A stretch of DNA of 64,000 bases from Copromyces sp. CBS 386.78 (lineage: Eukaryota; Ascomycota; Sordariomycetes; Sordariales; Sordariaceae). Below, in pieces: positions 1 through 12,800 of the stretch. The notes under the pieces are model-generated. The model was not told the origin of the DNA, did no database searches, and saw only the letters and a list, made by a program, of their open reading frames with translations. The stretch's first letter is position 1, and every line of letters begins with the position of its first letter. The DNA is taken from positions 117,306-181,305 of the forward strand of contig MU839172.1 of NCBI GenBank assembly GCA_030685235.1. The letters are read 5' to 3'. The translations under genes were made by a program, and so were the position numbers.

Positions 1-1627
1 TTTCTGCTGCTACCAGGCTCGGAGCCGGAGCCGGAGCATGAGGGTTGCCAATCCATGGCTGTATCCATCGTACTGGTCCCGTCGAAATCGTCAGAGATGG
101 TGCTGCCCTTTTCGGTCTTACACCACCGGATGTCATAAAGACGCATGGCGCTCATCGGACCCGCCACCAGCACCCCGTGAGGCCCGACAGAGCGGACGTG
201 CGCCGCGCTGGAAGGGTGCTTGATCCAACCCCATTCCTCTTCGGGGAGGCGCATATCCAGCACGCAGACGCGGCCGGTTCGGCCGCCGACAAGTATCACT
301 TCGGCGGGGTTGACGGTCAAGAAACCGAGGCTCAGGACTTCGCCGTGCTTGGCCATGGGTGGTGGGGCGTCGAGGTTGTGTTTGGAGGATGGCGGCGGAC
401 CAGGCTTAGTTAGCCAGCTTAGGCGGGAGTCGTTGGTGAGTTGGAGGAGACCGACGTCGCCGCCGGCGATGCAGGTCACGCGAGAATAAGAGGGGGCCGG
501 GCAGGAGGTGTTGATGACGCCGTATTTGGTGCCTTTGGGAGTGGGCGCGGAGATTTTGATGAGGTTCGGGGCTGAGGAGAGTGTTAGTCGACTGCTGGGT
601 TCCACCATGGCTGGTGTATTGGGATGATATGGCGAGGCTTACAGTTGCCCAACTGCCATGTCGGCCGCTCTTCCTCTTCTATGGGAGGCTCAGATTGGCT
701 TGGAGAGAACCAAGCAATAGAGGGAGTGCGCGTCGGCATCCTGGATGTGAGAAACATCCTGCCGGATGGCTCATGAAATCTGAGCGACGAGAGCTGAGGG
801 ATGGTGATTGTTTCCGGCATTGGCATGAAATCAGTTCGTCTGTATCTGACGTTCGCGTAGGCGAAGTTGATTCTGATGTCGAGCCAAGGTCAGCACTGAA
901 CAAGTGTCAACGTAGGTAAAACAACTTACTCATCAGCCCCATCCCTCGGGATGTACGAGCTCGTCAAGGAGTCGTCGTCAACCGCTGCTCTGACCATCAG
1001 TATACCGGTTCAAACCAACCTCTAGGAAAAAAGCACCCACCAGCATAAGTAACACCAAGACCTGTCCTCGAGTCCGAACCTCCAACCCACAAGTGAGAAA
1101 TGGTTCCAATCATGATTCCGTTTTGAATCAGGTCTGGCCAGAGGTCGACCTTGCCCTTGTCACTCAACCCTCTGGCCCAAGATTTGATCACCGTATTGTC
1201 ATCTCGGCCATTGTGAACCACCGGTATATACCGGGCTGTCTCTCTTTCCAGAAATCCTCCCAAGAGAGGGTCTTCCAGGATCTTTGATCGCTTTAGTTTT
1301 TGAGGGAACGCAAGCAGCTTCTTTGCCTTTTCGTCTTCTACACGCTTCTTCTCTTCGAGTAGACGACGCCGCTTTACATCGTTGTTTGTATAGCGAGTCG
1401 TTGGCGCCGTTTTGCTGTCTTCGATCTTGAAGTACTTGCCCTTTTCGGGGTCTGGAAGAGTGTTAGTGAGCTGGACGAGTCTATACGGAGAGGGAGGTAG
1501 CCCGATCCCAGGTTACGTAGTAATTGCCCTTGATCTCAGGCTGGATTTCACGTCGCAGAGAAACCATGTGTGATGAGTAGTGTTCACCATACGTACCAAA
1601 ATAGAACCCCGGGAGCTCTACCGGCAT
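1..1627 (-). CDS. DCAF4/WDR21-like WD40 protein, 3' end off the window
   Basis: The product looks like a WD40 protein of the DCAF4 (WDR21) type, a family of substrate receptors for CUL4-DDB1 ubiquitin ligases. The start at 1627 gives MPVELPGFYFD followed by PEKGKYFKIED, which matches the N-terminal signature of that family. I infer five exons on the minus strand: 1627-1597, 1451-1041, 984-930, 872-643 and 571-1. The donors are GTACGT, GTGGGT, GTAAGT and GTAAGC. All joins keep frame and remove every stop codon. A basic Lys/Arg/Glu-rich segment follows the N-terminus. Beta-propeller-like stretches such as ILVGGRTGRVCVLDMR and GVLVAGPMSAMRLYDIR lie near the left edge. The reading frame is still open at base 1, so the C-terminus is missing. 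Family assignment is fairly safe; a role as a ligase receptor is inference from the family. Confidence 0.75.
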
Positions 1628-3121
1628 CTTTGAAATCTTGCTGTTGCTGCTGCCGATTTGGCAAGATAGCAATAATGTGCTCCCACGGAAGAGGACAAAA
1701 AGTCCTTGCAAGTATCACGTGTGACAACCACTGCCACAAGCCACGACGAGAATAGCCTCACGTTCTTTCTGGACGTCGTTCCCCACTGGCCCTTTCGTTT
1801 ATGCCTGGCCCGTTCTGTTAAAGCCTTCACGAGCACTCTTTCATCCAACTCTTTTCCCCGTCCTCAAACCCACGACACAAAAATAACCGTGCCAGAGTTT
1901 TAAAGGCAGCGAGGTTGATTCTTCACGAAACCCAAATAACAGAGCCTGCAGCCGCGAGGTCTAAAGCCCAACAAAGCTGCCTTAGGAGCTTCAGGTTTGC
2001 TTCAAAGACCACTGCTGAGTTTGCTCGCTTGGCAGGAGCGATGTTGTTCCCGGTTCAATCTTGCAGCCTGGCTTAGCCAAGCGTTTGTGCAAAGAGGTGC
2101 AAGTCTTGGCCCTCTGCTGTCCCGAAAGGCCTCTTTCGCCTGCCTCTTTTGCTCGTACAATGCAGACAATGCACGATAGCTCTTCCCTTCTGATACAATC
2201 AGTCCGCCGCCGCCGTGTGAAACAAGGGGAAGTGACGATCCTCTGTGCTGCCGAGTCGTCACGACCGATCCAATTCGTGCCGGCAAGCCAAGAGTAAGTT
2301 TGAGAGGTCGTCTGCATGGATGCAAATTGGAGGCAGCGCGTAGTTTCTCCCGCGATAGGCAACGCGTGTTGATGCACTGTAAGTCAAAAGTAGAGATACA
2401 AGAAACAGTAAGTATCTATGAACCTAGTCAGCGACTGTTGAAATTTGCCTTTGGGATGTTGAGACTGCGTCTGAGCGTGTTTCATAGTTGAACACTTACG
2501 CAGGAGCGTCTTGTGTGTTTTGGTATGGAGTTTTGACACTTGAAGGTTGACCGAGTCGGGAGTGGCGCCAGATGTCAGTCAGAAGTTGAAGGAAGAGAAA
2601 TAGTTGTGTCATTGCGTTGTGGCCAGCTCCATGTTAGCGTGGTGTTCAGACTTTTTGGAGAGTCAGTCAGGCCCACTTTGCCAGGTCACGGGTATCTGCA
2701 TTTCGCGTCCTTAGAGGTACCTACAACGCCGCCCAACTTCCTGGGAAACCACCCGAACATGAGGAGCTGTAGGGCTCCAAATCTCCAAAGTTTTTGAGTC
2801 TCCAAAAAGCCATCTCAAGTGTCCACTACTTCACACGCTCAACATGGCAGACCTCACAGGAACTTATTAGGTTATTAGATTTTACGGATTTAGTATTAGT
2901 ATCTAAGAAATGTAATGGGTACGTATACCCCAAAAAGAAGTTGTGGATACAAATTCCAGAAAGAAAAGCCTGGCGGCAAACTCCCAGCCCTAATCTAAAA
3001 TCTTCAATGGCTGAGTTGCCACCAAGGGGTATACCAAAGGGGGGGGTATATGGAGTTATCATCCCGTCATTTCAACCAGGCGACCTTCATGAACATTGCA
3101 CCCGGAAAATCATTATATCGC
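1628..3121. other. Intergenic: WD40 gene promoter side and pma-1 3' side
   Basis: No supported gene. The left part is the upstream region of the minus-strand WD40 gene; the right part should hold the 3' UTR of pma-1. A patch at about 2,860-3,060 is more AT-rich than its surroundings and contains GGTATACC/GGGTATAC motifs; it could be a small decayed repeat. Confidence 0.6.
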
Positions 3122-6081
3122 TTATTGCGACTTCTCATGCTGAGTAGAGACACGCTGGAGAGAGACAACTGCGAAGGAAGTAATGTTAGCCGGTGTCCAA
3201 TGGATCAATGCTAGATATAAAGTGATTGTAACTTACCAAAGTCCTCAAGCGAGCGCTGCTTCTGGTTGCCCTTAGGGGACTTGCCGTGCATAAGGTTATC
3301 GAAGCCAACGCTGTCCTGGAGGATGTAGTAGACACCGCCCATGATGCAGAAGACACCGAAGGAGAAGATCCAAATACGGACGACGGCAACAATGGAGGTG
3401 TCGGAGTGCTCGAACCAGCCCCAGATGGTGAAGCAAGTGGCAATAATATCAACGATGAAGATAGCACCGCTGAGCTGCCACGAGGGGATCGAGGACCAGA
3501 AGGGACCGTTGGCACGAGTGATGAAGATGAGCCAGTTCTCAGTGAGAGAGACCTGGAGGAAGACGACCTCATCCATGTTACCGAAGTTCTGGACGATACC
3601 GCCGTTCTCACCCTGAGCGTACATGGTGGTGACAGTGATCCAGGTACCGACGGCAAGGACGACACCGAGGAGGACGGACATACCCCAGAGCTTGGGAAGG
3701 TTCCACTTGACGGGGGTCTGCGAGTAGGGGGCGTTGTCGTAGGCAATGGCAAGGGTGGCAACATCGGCGAAAATGGCGATGAAGACAACAAGCTCAATGT
3801 TGAGGGAACGGTTGAGAATGGCGATCCAGAGACCGAGGAAGATCTCCAAGTGGATGGACAGGGCGATACGGTAGACAACGTAGGCGTACATGCGGTGGAA
3901 AATCTGGCGAGAAGTCTTGAGGGCATCAATGATGGCACCGAGACCAGGGGCAAGGAAGACGATATCGGCAGCGGAGCGGGCAGCATCGGAGGAACCCTCG
4001 ACAGCAATACCAGTATCAGCCTTCTTGAGCGAGGGAGCATCGTTGACACCGTCACCAGTCATGGCAACAAGGTAACCGCGCTGCTGGAGAATCTCGACGA
4101 CGTTGTACTTGTGCTGGGGGAAGACCTCGGCGAAACCATCGGCAGCCTCAACGAAATCGTAGACCTCAGAGCCGGGCATGTCACCGCCACCACCGAGACC
4201 GAGGCGCTCAGCGTTGTAGATGTTGGTACCGAGACCGAGCTGGCGAGAAGTCTCGCGAGCAATACCGACGGCATCACCAGTAAGCATCTTGATGGACAGA
4301 CCGAGAGTCTTGGCCTCGCAGACAGTCTTGTAGGTATCGTGACGGGGGGGATCCATGCAGGGCATGATACCGAGAATCTCCCAAGAACCCTCACCACGCT
4401 TGCGGGCAACACCAAGAGAGCGGAAACCACGGGTAGCAAACTCAGCAACCTTGTTCTTGTAGGCCTGGTCAACCTCCTCAGGAATGGGGTGGTCCTCCTC
4501 GACAGTCTTCAGAACGAAAAGAGGGGCACCCTTGACGCAAGTGATGCGCTCACCCTGGGGAGACTCGACAACGGCGACGACCTTCTTGGAGACAGGATCG
4601 AAGGGGTGGAACTGGAGAACCTTGTACTTGGAGAGAACGGACTTGGCGCGAGGGTAGAACTTGAGGGACTTGAGGAAAGCCTTGTCGATGGCATCAATAC
4701 CCTTCTTCTTGCGGGAAGCGGCCAAGCAGGCAGTAAGCATGAGGTCCTCGGGGTCGACACCCGCGACGGTGTAGGGCTCAGAGAGAGAGAGCTTGTTCTT
4801 GGTGAGGGTACCAGTCTTGTCAGAGCAGAGAATCTCGACACCAGCAAGGGACTCAATAGCGGAAAGCTTCTGGACGATGGCCTTCTTCTTGGCGAGGTAG
4901 GCGGCACCGACAGCCATGGTGGTGGTGACGACAGCGGGGAGACCGACGGGGACACCGATGATGGTGATGGCAAGGGTGAACTCGAGGATCTGGACGATGG
5001 GGTTGGAGCGGTAGAAAGAGGCAACCCAGACGACGAGGAGAGTGAAAACGACGAGGATGAGGAGAATGGTACCGATACCGTTCAAGACCTCAGTGAAGTG
5101 ACCAGAGCCGCCGGAAGCAGCGTTGACGAGGGCAGCGGCGCGACCGACGAAGGTGTTGTCACCGGTGGCAGTGATGACGACGAAAGCCTCACCACGCTTG
5201 ACAGCGGAGGAAGCGAAAACCTGATCACCCTTGTGCTTGTCGACAGCAAGAGATTCGCCGGTAAGAGCAGACTGATCAACCTGGAGGAAGGCGTCATCGG
5301 TGACGATGCGACCATCAGCGGGGATAATGGTACCCTCCTCAACCTGGAGGATATCACCGGGAACGACCTCGGGAGCCTCAATCTCCTTGAGAGTACCATC
5401 ACGGAGAACGACAGCCTTGAGAGCAAGAGTCCTGGAAGGGGAAGTGGGTTAGCGGATTGTTTGAGGAGGGTGGCAACTCGTTGTTGGCGACTTACTTTTT
5501 CAACTCGTCGACAATAGAACCAGCCTGGAATTCCTGAACGAAACCGACAACGGCGTTGAGGAGCAACAGACCGCAGATGACACCGAAATCAACCCAATCC
5601 TCAAGACCGGCAGCAAGGACGGCAGCAGCCTCCATGACGAACTGAATGGGACCGACGAAGAAACCGAGGAACTTGAGAATGTGGTTCTCCTTCTCCTCCT
5701 TCATCTGGTTGAGACCGTACTTGCGACGGCGCTGGACAACCTCCTCGGATGTGAGACCGACACGAGTGTCAGTCTGGAGCATGTCCTCGGGGACGACGCG
5801 GCCGCCACCGGGAGTGGCCTCCTCTTCTTCCTCCTCCTGTGCACGTGGGTTAGCATGCTGTGCGTTGCCAATTGAGCGTGCAGTGGTCAACTTACAGCAT
5901 CGTGTCCATCGTGGGACTCGAGATCCTCGATGAGGGCATCGATGTCCTCATCCTCATCATCATCTTCAACCTTGGGCTTGGGCTGGTAAGGAGCGGGGTG
6001 CTCCGCCGCCTTCTCGTCGAACTTTCCGCTTTCGATGTTGGTCGACAGCGCAGGAGCGCCGCTGGCCGAGTGGTCCGCCAT
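3122..6081 (-). CDS. pma-1: Plasma-membrane H+-ATPase (P3A-type proton pump)
   Basis: This is the proton pump that builds the plasma-membrane potential by ATP-driven H+ export. Four exons on the minus strand (6081-5896, 5836-5496, 5431-3237, 3168-3122) give 922 residues, close to the about 920 usual for fungal Pma1. The acidic N-terminus ([16 protein letters not shown], then EEEEEE) is typical. Visible P-type motifs are LTGES (actuator domain), CSDKTGTLT (the phosphorylated Asp), [10 protein letters not shown] and [19 protein letters not shown]. About ten hydrophobic segments are present. The last 16 residues come from a separate 47-nt exon and include the Ser-Thr pair that in yeast Pma1 is phosphorylated to relieve autoinhibition (known for yeast, inferred here). 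The gene stands alone, with 1.5 kb to the WD40 gene and a gene-poor region upstream. Codon use is strongly biased, as expected for a very highly expressed gene. Confidence 0.98.
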
Positions 6082-6891
6082 TGGCGATATTGTGGCAGAT
6101 CAAAGCTCTGCTAGGCGTATATTAAGGTACTGTAGAAAGGAAAGCGATGTCAGGATTACGTCTCGAGACAGATGAGCAGAGTCTGTCAAGTAGGTGGGAG
6201 GAAGAAGTTGAAGGAGTGGTGGTGGTATAAGTAGGAAGTGGAGTGTGTGGTAGGCAAAGCTTGGATATCCTAGGAAGAGGTCCACAGGGCAGAGCAGCTC
6301 GCGTTCGCAGGTGGGGTGGTGCTGATAGTGGATTGAACAAGATTGGTGTGGTGGTGGGAGGAAGACGTTGCGGTATATGTAGATTTCGAGCAGACTGCAA
6401 AAGGTGAACGGACCTAGTAGGGTTTTTCGGGAACGCGGCGGTAGGGTATTGTTTTGATGACCTAATAGGTGGTGAGGTATGTGGCGTAGGTGTTGGAAGA
6501 TGGTGAAACCGTCCACACGAGGCGAGTAGAAGACCGAGGGATATGGGTCGAGAAAGAAAAAATATTAGGAGTTGGGGAGATTCACGACGAAGGGAGGGAT
6601 TAAAAAAGCCTTCGAGCGTAAGGAAAAGAAGAGGAGGTGCGAGTCGAGGGAGCGGGCGAGAAAGGTATTTCAATCTTTCCGGCTGGCGACCGAGCGATGA
6701 GCGACCTTTCCGGTCAAAGTATGGAAGCCAACCTTCTTTGGTACGCACGCCAGACTGTGGGATTCGCCAGCTACGATCCGCTGCAACGAGTGGGCTGCAG
6801 CCCCCGGCACTGTATCGTACTGTACCCGGTACCTTGTCGTCCGCGTTGGTGCTGGTAGGTCTGGTGCCCTGGCTAGTGCCCTGTCCACCCG
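6082..6891 (-). promoter_or_regulatory. pma-1 upstream region and probable long 5' leader without ATG
   Basis: Read on the pma-1 sense strand, the roughly 810 bases before the start codon contain no ATG triplet at all; about a dozen would be expected by chance. The first 430 or so are pyrimidine-rich with CCACCACCACACC-type tracts. This pattern fits a long 5' untranslated leader that must not contain upstream start codons. TTTCTACAG at about 6,130 could be a 3' splice site of a leader intron. I did not find a convincing TATA box. Confidence 0.55.
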
Positions 6892-9800
6892 CCATTGCTT
6901 TCACCTTCCAGTTCACCCTTCAATTCTCAATGCACCCAAGACGGGAGTCCACTTTTCAGACGGGCACCCCATCGAGCGGAACCGAGCGTGGAGACTACGC
7001 TAGCACCAGGTACCGCGTACCTGCTTGCTAGTTCGACCGCTGGGACTACGAAACCAGAACCGTGCACGTCCCTGGTCGCTCACTTTCTCTGCCCACGACC
7101 ACGGCTCGCAGGAAAGAACGGCTTGTGCCCTGACGACCACCGCCTCTGTGGCCCACGTAGGGCTCGTTTTTTTGGACGGCGATGGTGGGCCCGCGACCGC
7201 CGAAGCCAAGGGGACACAGTCGACCGAGTCAATAGGCATTGGGTCAATGGGTCAATGATTGCCAGCAAGCAACGAGTAACGAGTCGGTCGGCCGTCGAAT
7301 GAACCAGGAGTCCAAGAGGAGCCCCCAGCAGAGGAGCCGTCTCCAGCTGCTCGTCCGTCCCGTCCCTGGAAAGAGAAGCAGTGTTCGAGTTCGAGCCCCG
7401 CGCGATGCCACCGTGTGCGCCTGTGCACAGACTGTCCTCGCCATCCGTTCTTTGCCTACCGTTTTGCTGGGTCGGCCTCAGGTCGGCCTTCTTGGTCGTC
7501 CCCATTGACACGGTGCGACCGCCCAGCGCTGGCCAAGCTGGCGAGGCGGACAAGCACTACACGTACCTTCCAGCGCACCACACTAAACTACCACTACGGC
7601 AAGCCCCAAAGAAGCAGACCGCGATTGAATGTGATTGCCTTCCTTCCGAGAAGTCCAACCTCACAAGCAATGGCTGACACCCCGGCCATGAGCAGGGGGT
7701 TTGTGAAAAAGCGGGTCTCTCAGAGTGCAGGTCGCAATGAGTTACCGCAGGATAACCTGGATCGTCCAATGTGTCCAGGTACCTGCACCCCACCCTTTGC
7801 CTTTGCCCTCTGGCCGCTCACCACCAGAAGCCGCAATCGAGCCCGTCTAAGGTACCTGTCCGTGCCTCTCCACCCGCGTACCTTGTCAGCCAAAAGCCTG
7901 CGGGATTTTCTGGCTGCCCACCTCCACACCGGCGGTTGTGGCCTCTGATTGGTTCGCGCTTCTTGAATGACGACGAGGAAACCAGAAATCAGAAAGGATT
8001 TTCTGTTTTTCCCACACGAAAGGCCTGGCGGGCGACTGCAGGCGGACTGCCAGAGAGAGCCCCAGGGCCGCAGTCGACCAGCACCCCAACCTCACAGCCA
8101 GCAAATCCGCCGGCCACCACAAACTCGCACAAACGGCGAGCAAGTCTCCAGAACACTTGGCGGTCAGCCGGCTCAGAGTTGCCATTTGCACCAGGCGGTC
8201 ACTCGGGATGGATAATCACGACTCCATAATTCAACCTATCTACCCTCGGCCGCGCCAGTCGGTATGGCCTCGTACGGCCTCGTCTGGCCCAGGCATCGTC
8301 TGCCTTCCCCTATGCGCTGCATTTGCTTTTATGAGATGGAATTGTGTGTTGATGCATCGCTATGCAGCTTGGCCAGGGGAAGCTGAGCTTGCTCTCAACG
8401 GGAGGTGATAAGGCCGGAGTCGTGAAGCTCCATGCTAAATCCTTGGCGCCAGAGCACTGAGAGAGCAGCATACACACTACATCCTCAACTGTATCGAAGC
8501 TCTCGATTATAGGCGCGAACAAGCTTTGGCTGCTCTCGCTGTCCGTCATGAGCCGGAAGCTGGGGTATACCCCTGTCGTGCAATTGCTTCGCTTTGATTG
8601 GCTAGTCAGCGGTGGCCAACCCGCCAAAAGAGCCCTTATCGTTGCCATGAGAGCTCGATCCTTGCCGGCAACGACGAGAAGGAGAAACGAATCGACGAAT
8701 GCCAGCCAGAAGCAGGCTTGGCTCGCCCATCCCACCCACTGGAAACGGTTGAACGGTGTGGCCGTCTGCACTCTGCGGTGCACTTTGCAGCACATGGCCA
8801 GTCTTTCTGGCGGGCGGTCCATCATGATCATCGCTGTCGTCCTCGCCTGTCTCGTCTTCCATTGAGAAGTCGCCGTCATTCGTGACATGCTGCATGGCAT
8901 ACATTGAACCGTGGGCAACGGTCGAAGCCGTGGTTACCCGTCGGTCTGTTTTGGTCTGCCGCGCAACGGCGCCATGGGCAATTATAGACGGGAACGGGGT
9001 CTCTAGGGTCTTGGACTCAACCAGACAGGTCCAAGACGTTGCGGTGTTATTACCGGCTCAGTCTGATGAGATCGGACTACCGTCTAATCGGTATTCGGTC
9101 TAATTCACCGGGCATAACAAAGTCACGATGAGGTGTTTCCCGTGTGAGTGTCGAAATTGGGTGCCGTGTACGGCATTGGCTTGTAGGGCATGTGCTATTG
9201 AAACCGACTTATCAGAGTGTAATATGCCTATTTCCCACCATCGTGCGAAGCTACCTACTATAGATGAGTATTCGTAAACGACAGCAAGGATCACCACATG
9301 AATGATATAGCCAAGCAGGCATCTGGGCAATATGGGCTTCATATCGAGTTGATCAATTTCCCTCAACTCGTTCTTTCCGGAGTCTGGCCGCGGCCGAGGC
9401 TGGATTAAGGTTGTCGTCCCCTCAGTAACCGGGACGGGAGCTGCACGTTGTCAAGTAACACAGTATTTTGAGACTTGTCATATGGAAACAACATTGAAAC
9501 ATCCAGTATGGCAACACACGAATGCCCCTCCCTTACAAAAGAGTCATGTTCGCCATATCCATTGTAGGGCACCGAGGCTGACTGTGCGTGGTGATCTGAT
9601 ATTACCCTCACCAGGCAGGCAGTCCCTCATCACAAACGTGGGAAATTTGAGCTACGTCATAGTGTTCAGGCCCCCAATGATAAGCAATGCGGTTCAAGAT
9701 GGGCGAATAGCCAACAAGCGGACGAGACTCATCACTTTCCTCAGTCGGGAGCAAAAAGTGAAGACCAACGACTGACACTCCACACAAGGTCAAGCTGCCG

Positions 9801-12800
9801 ACGTTCCCGAACCCTATCAAATGTCAGAAATTTCTTGCTTTCTCTTTTTCATGCCAATCGAACGCGGGAGTTCCCTCACGCTATCATGTACCGTGCGCCC
9901 ATATCGCCGCACAAAGCTCATTGTGAGGTTCGCCGCAAATGCGATATTCCTTGTTGAAAAACTGAGGAAAAGAAAAATTGGAAAACTCTACACAAGGGAA
10001 CGCCCTGAATTTCAATCGGCAAATCAGTTGACGGCTCGCAAAGCCGATGGCGGCACCGCTTCCTTTGTGTTGCCAGCGAACCATCAGTTTTTAGCGCCCT
10101 TCCGACTCGGTCAAGCCCCTCAGCATCCAGCAATTTCCCGGCCAACCAGTGTCCCTATCGCAGGGCAGCTCTGCTACACCCCTGCCCTGTCACGACAGCC
10201 TCACACGGGCCTTCAAGAGGTGTCGCAACCGGTGGATTGTCGAACTACGTCCCGGCAATCGGACAGCAATTTCCCAGCCTTGGAGCCTCAAAGGACCGAT
10301 GAGAGGAGCACCACCTTGTTGACAAGGCCAGGAACCGCGGCGTGTGCCATGGGGAAGATCTTCGCCTCCGCGTCTTGGGGGAGATTACAGCCCTTTCGGC
10401 AGCGATCGCGACCAGCTTCATTTTTGAGAAGGAACTTTCGCATCTTGCCATCTGTGTGCGACAATGCCCAGAAACAATGATATAGCCTGTGTTCTGCCCA
10501 GGCCGACTTGGCACCTTGGATAAGATTGCTCGCTGAGCACACAAGTCTAGGCCCGTTGGTTGTTTTGGCTTCCACGCACATATTTTACGTGCGCAATATT
10601 GGCTTCCTACGGGCAAAAGGACGCAAGCCTGGCCTGTTCAAGCTGTTCATGATGTTTTGTCTCCTGCATCACCGCGGTACGAAAATGACGAGGCGGCCTA
10701 GCCGATGTGGTGTAGGGAAACCACACACACACTGTCGAGTTTCGATTGCCGGACGGCTGGCGAGAGACAGCATGGTAGTCAGTTACCTACACCGGGAACA
10801 ACAGGCCTAGCGTAAACAACATCAGCCGTGTGCCAGTGCCAGTTCTAGTGCCAGTGTCAGTACTGGTCTGCCAGCAGGCCAGTCACAGTGCCGAGGTGTT
10901 GGTGTTGGTCGCCTCCATCCAAGACACCAAAGCCAAGCCCAAACGGACAAGGTGGGAATGTAACCATCCACATACACCGCAAAATCCCCCAGAGAACCCA
11001 AAACCACCACAGTGCGCTCGGTTGTTCTCCGGCCTCAAGATGGATATGTGGATGGAGTCGTGAAAGCGCGGGAAAGGGCTGGTCCATCAATCCATGAATC
11101 GCGGGTCAGGTCACGGCGTGCTGAGAACCGATCGACCAATGTGCCGGTCTCGTCATGGTGGCATCGTCCACTTGTCGTCGTCGCCGCCGTCGCCGTTGTT
11201 GTCGCAGGGTGCACATTGACCATCCACGCGGGCGCCGTCGTCTCAGAAGAGGCCAAGCTGCCCTTGCTGTATGGAACAAAAAGCGGTCTAGAAGCGGTTT
11301 TCTAGAAGGTTTGGTATGCACGCACTTATGCAACCATAAATTGGTGGGATGGAGCACTAAGATACCCCCACCAGCGACACGACGGACAGCTGGCGCGCAA
11401 GTGGAAAAGATATCAGGCTCTCGCCAATCAGAAGAGCCATAATGGTGAGAACCTCGAGGGTTGCTCCTCAGAGTTGCGCGGGGGGCAGACTGGATGAACA
11501 ACTCCACGGAGGTGGGAACAAGATACTGCACCAATGCACATGCTAGCAAGGTGCGTGCATTCTGCAACTTCTTTCTCCGATTCTGTGGGGATTTCGGCTC
11601 TTTTGGCTGCATTGACATCAATTAAACTGCAAAACTGCTTTCGCGTCTCTGATAACGGCTTGCTTCGAGAGCTTCTACAGGCGGCAGCTTGTATTACAGA
11701 ATGTCCGAGGTAGCATAGCGAAGCGCAGATTGCGTAGTGTAGCAAGGCCGGGCATTGTAACAGTTACCACCATGTGCGGTTCCGCTATAGACCGGCGGTT
11801 GTTCCCGTCGCGAGCGAGGAAACAGCAAAAAGCGAAAAGAGAGAACAGCCGAGACAGAAAGAGGTTGGATTGGCGACCAATCGAGGGCCAGCAAGCGAGT
11901 GTGGGCGAAGTGTGGGTGAGAACCTAAGTTGGGGCATTTCCGTTCTTTGGGGTTGATGGGGCTGCCAGCCAGGCTGCTTCGTGGTGGTGAGGAAGTTCAC
12001 AGGGGTAAACGATCACGCTATAAATCGGTCGTAACGCAATCCGTCTAGCGGCTCCCTTCACCGTTCTACGCTTTTAGCCGTACGGACATTGAATGGTCGG
12101 TCTGTGGTTGCTGTGGGTGACAGACTGGACACCCAAACAAAATTGCGGACGAAGAGCATTCGGAGCACACAGCGGTTGGAGTGAATGACACCGGAACAGA
12201 CACGGCACTGACGCTCGGTGTTCTCACTGTTGATAATCATCGGGCGAGCCGTTACCGATCGGACAGGGAGTCCTCGCTCGGTCGGCACCATGTTCGCGAT
12301 TGTGCCATATATCCGCTGACCGTGGGGGCGGTCGTGGCGATCAGAGACCGGGTCCGCCACTCGACCGCCTCGCCAAACGGCCGAATAGCCACCGCCGCTT
12401 CACCCGGATCTCGGAGCATGAACACCTCATCACCGACATTTACGGCGCCGCCGAACCCATCACCAGCGATACCACCTTGTAATGTTCATACCTTGGTGGT
12501 CCGGCCGAGGTGACGGCAGTGACGGCAGTGACGCCAACGACAGCCTCATCGTCAGGGGCCGGCGACGACGAGTCGACGACGGGATGCTGCCAAGCCAATG
12601 CCTCCCACCAACCCGAACAGTAGGAGACTCCGAAATTCAGGAACAGGAAACTGTCTTCCGGTTCTCATGGTTCTCCGTTGAGTCCGTTCCTCCCCAGTTC
12701 TTGGCTCTTGAGTAGCCGCGGCCAGGCACTTCCCAGCGGAGAAGGCTTCTCAGGTCGCACCGAAACTTGAATTCACTGTTATCACACACAGTGAGCACTC

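Noticed and set aside
3286..5517. A 743-codon open frame on the plus strand
   Set aside because: It is exactly antisense to pma-1. Strong codon bias of highly expressed genes empties stops from one antisense frame. The citrate synthase gene shows the same effect at 27,152-28,114.
8310..8918. A 202-codon minus-strand frame
   Set aside because: No recognisable domain, overlapping open frames on the other strand, and a length compatible with chance.
9821..10480. A 219-codon frame in the gene-poor region
   Set aside because: This length is expected about once by chance over the window, and the protein has no domain or codon bias.
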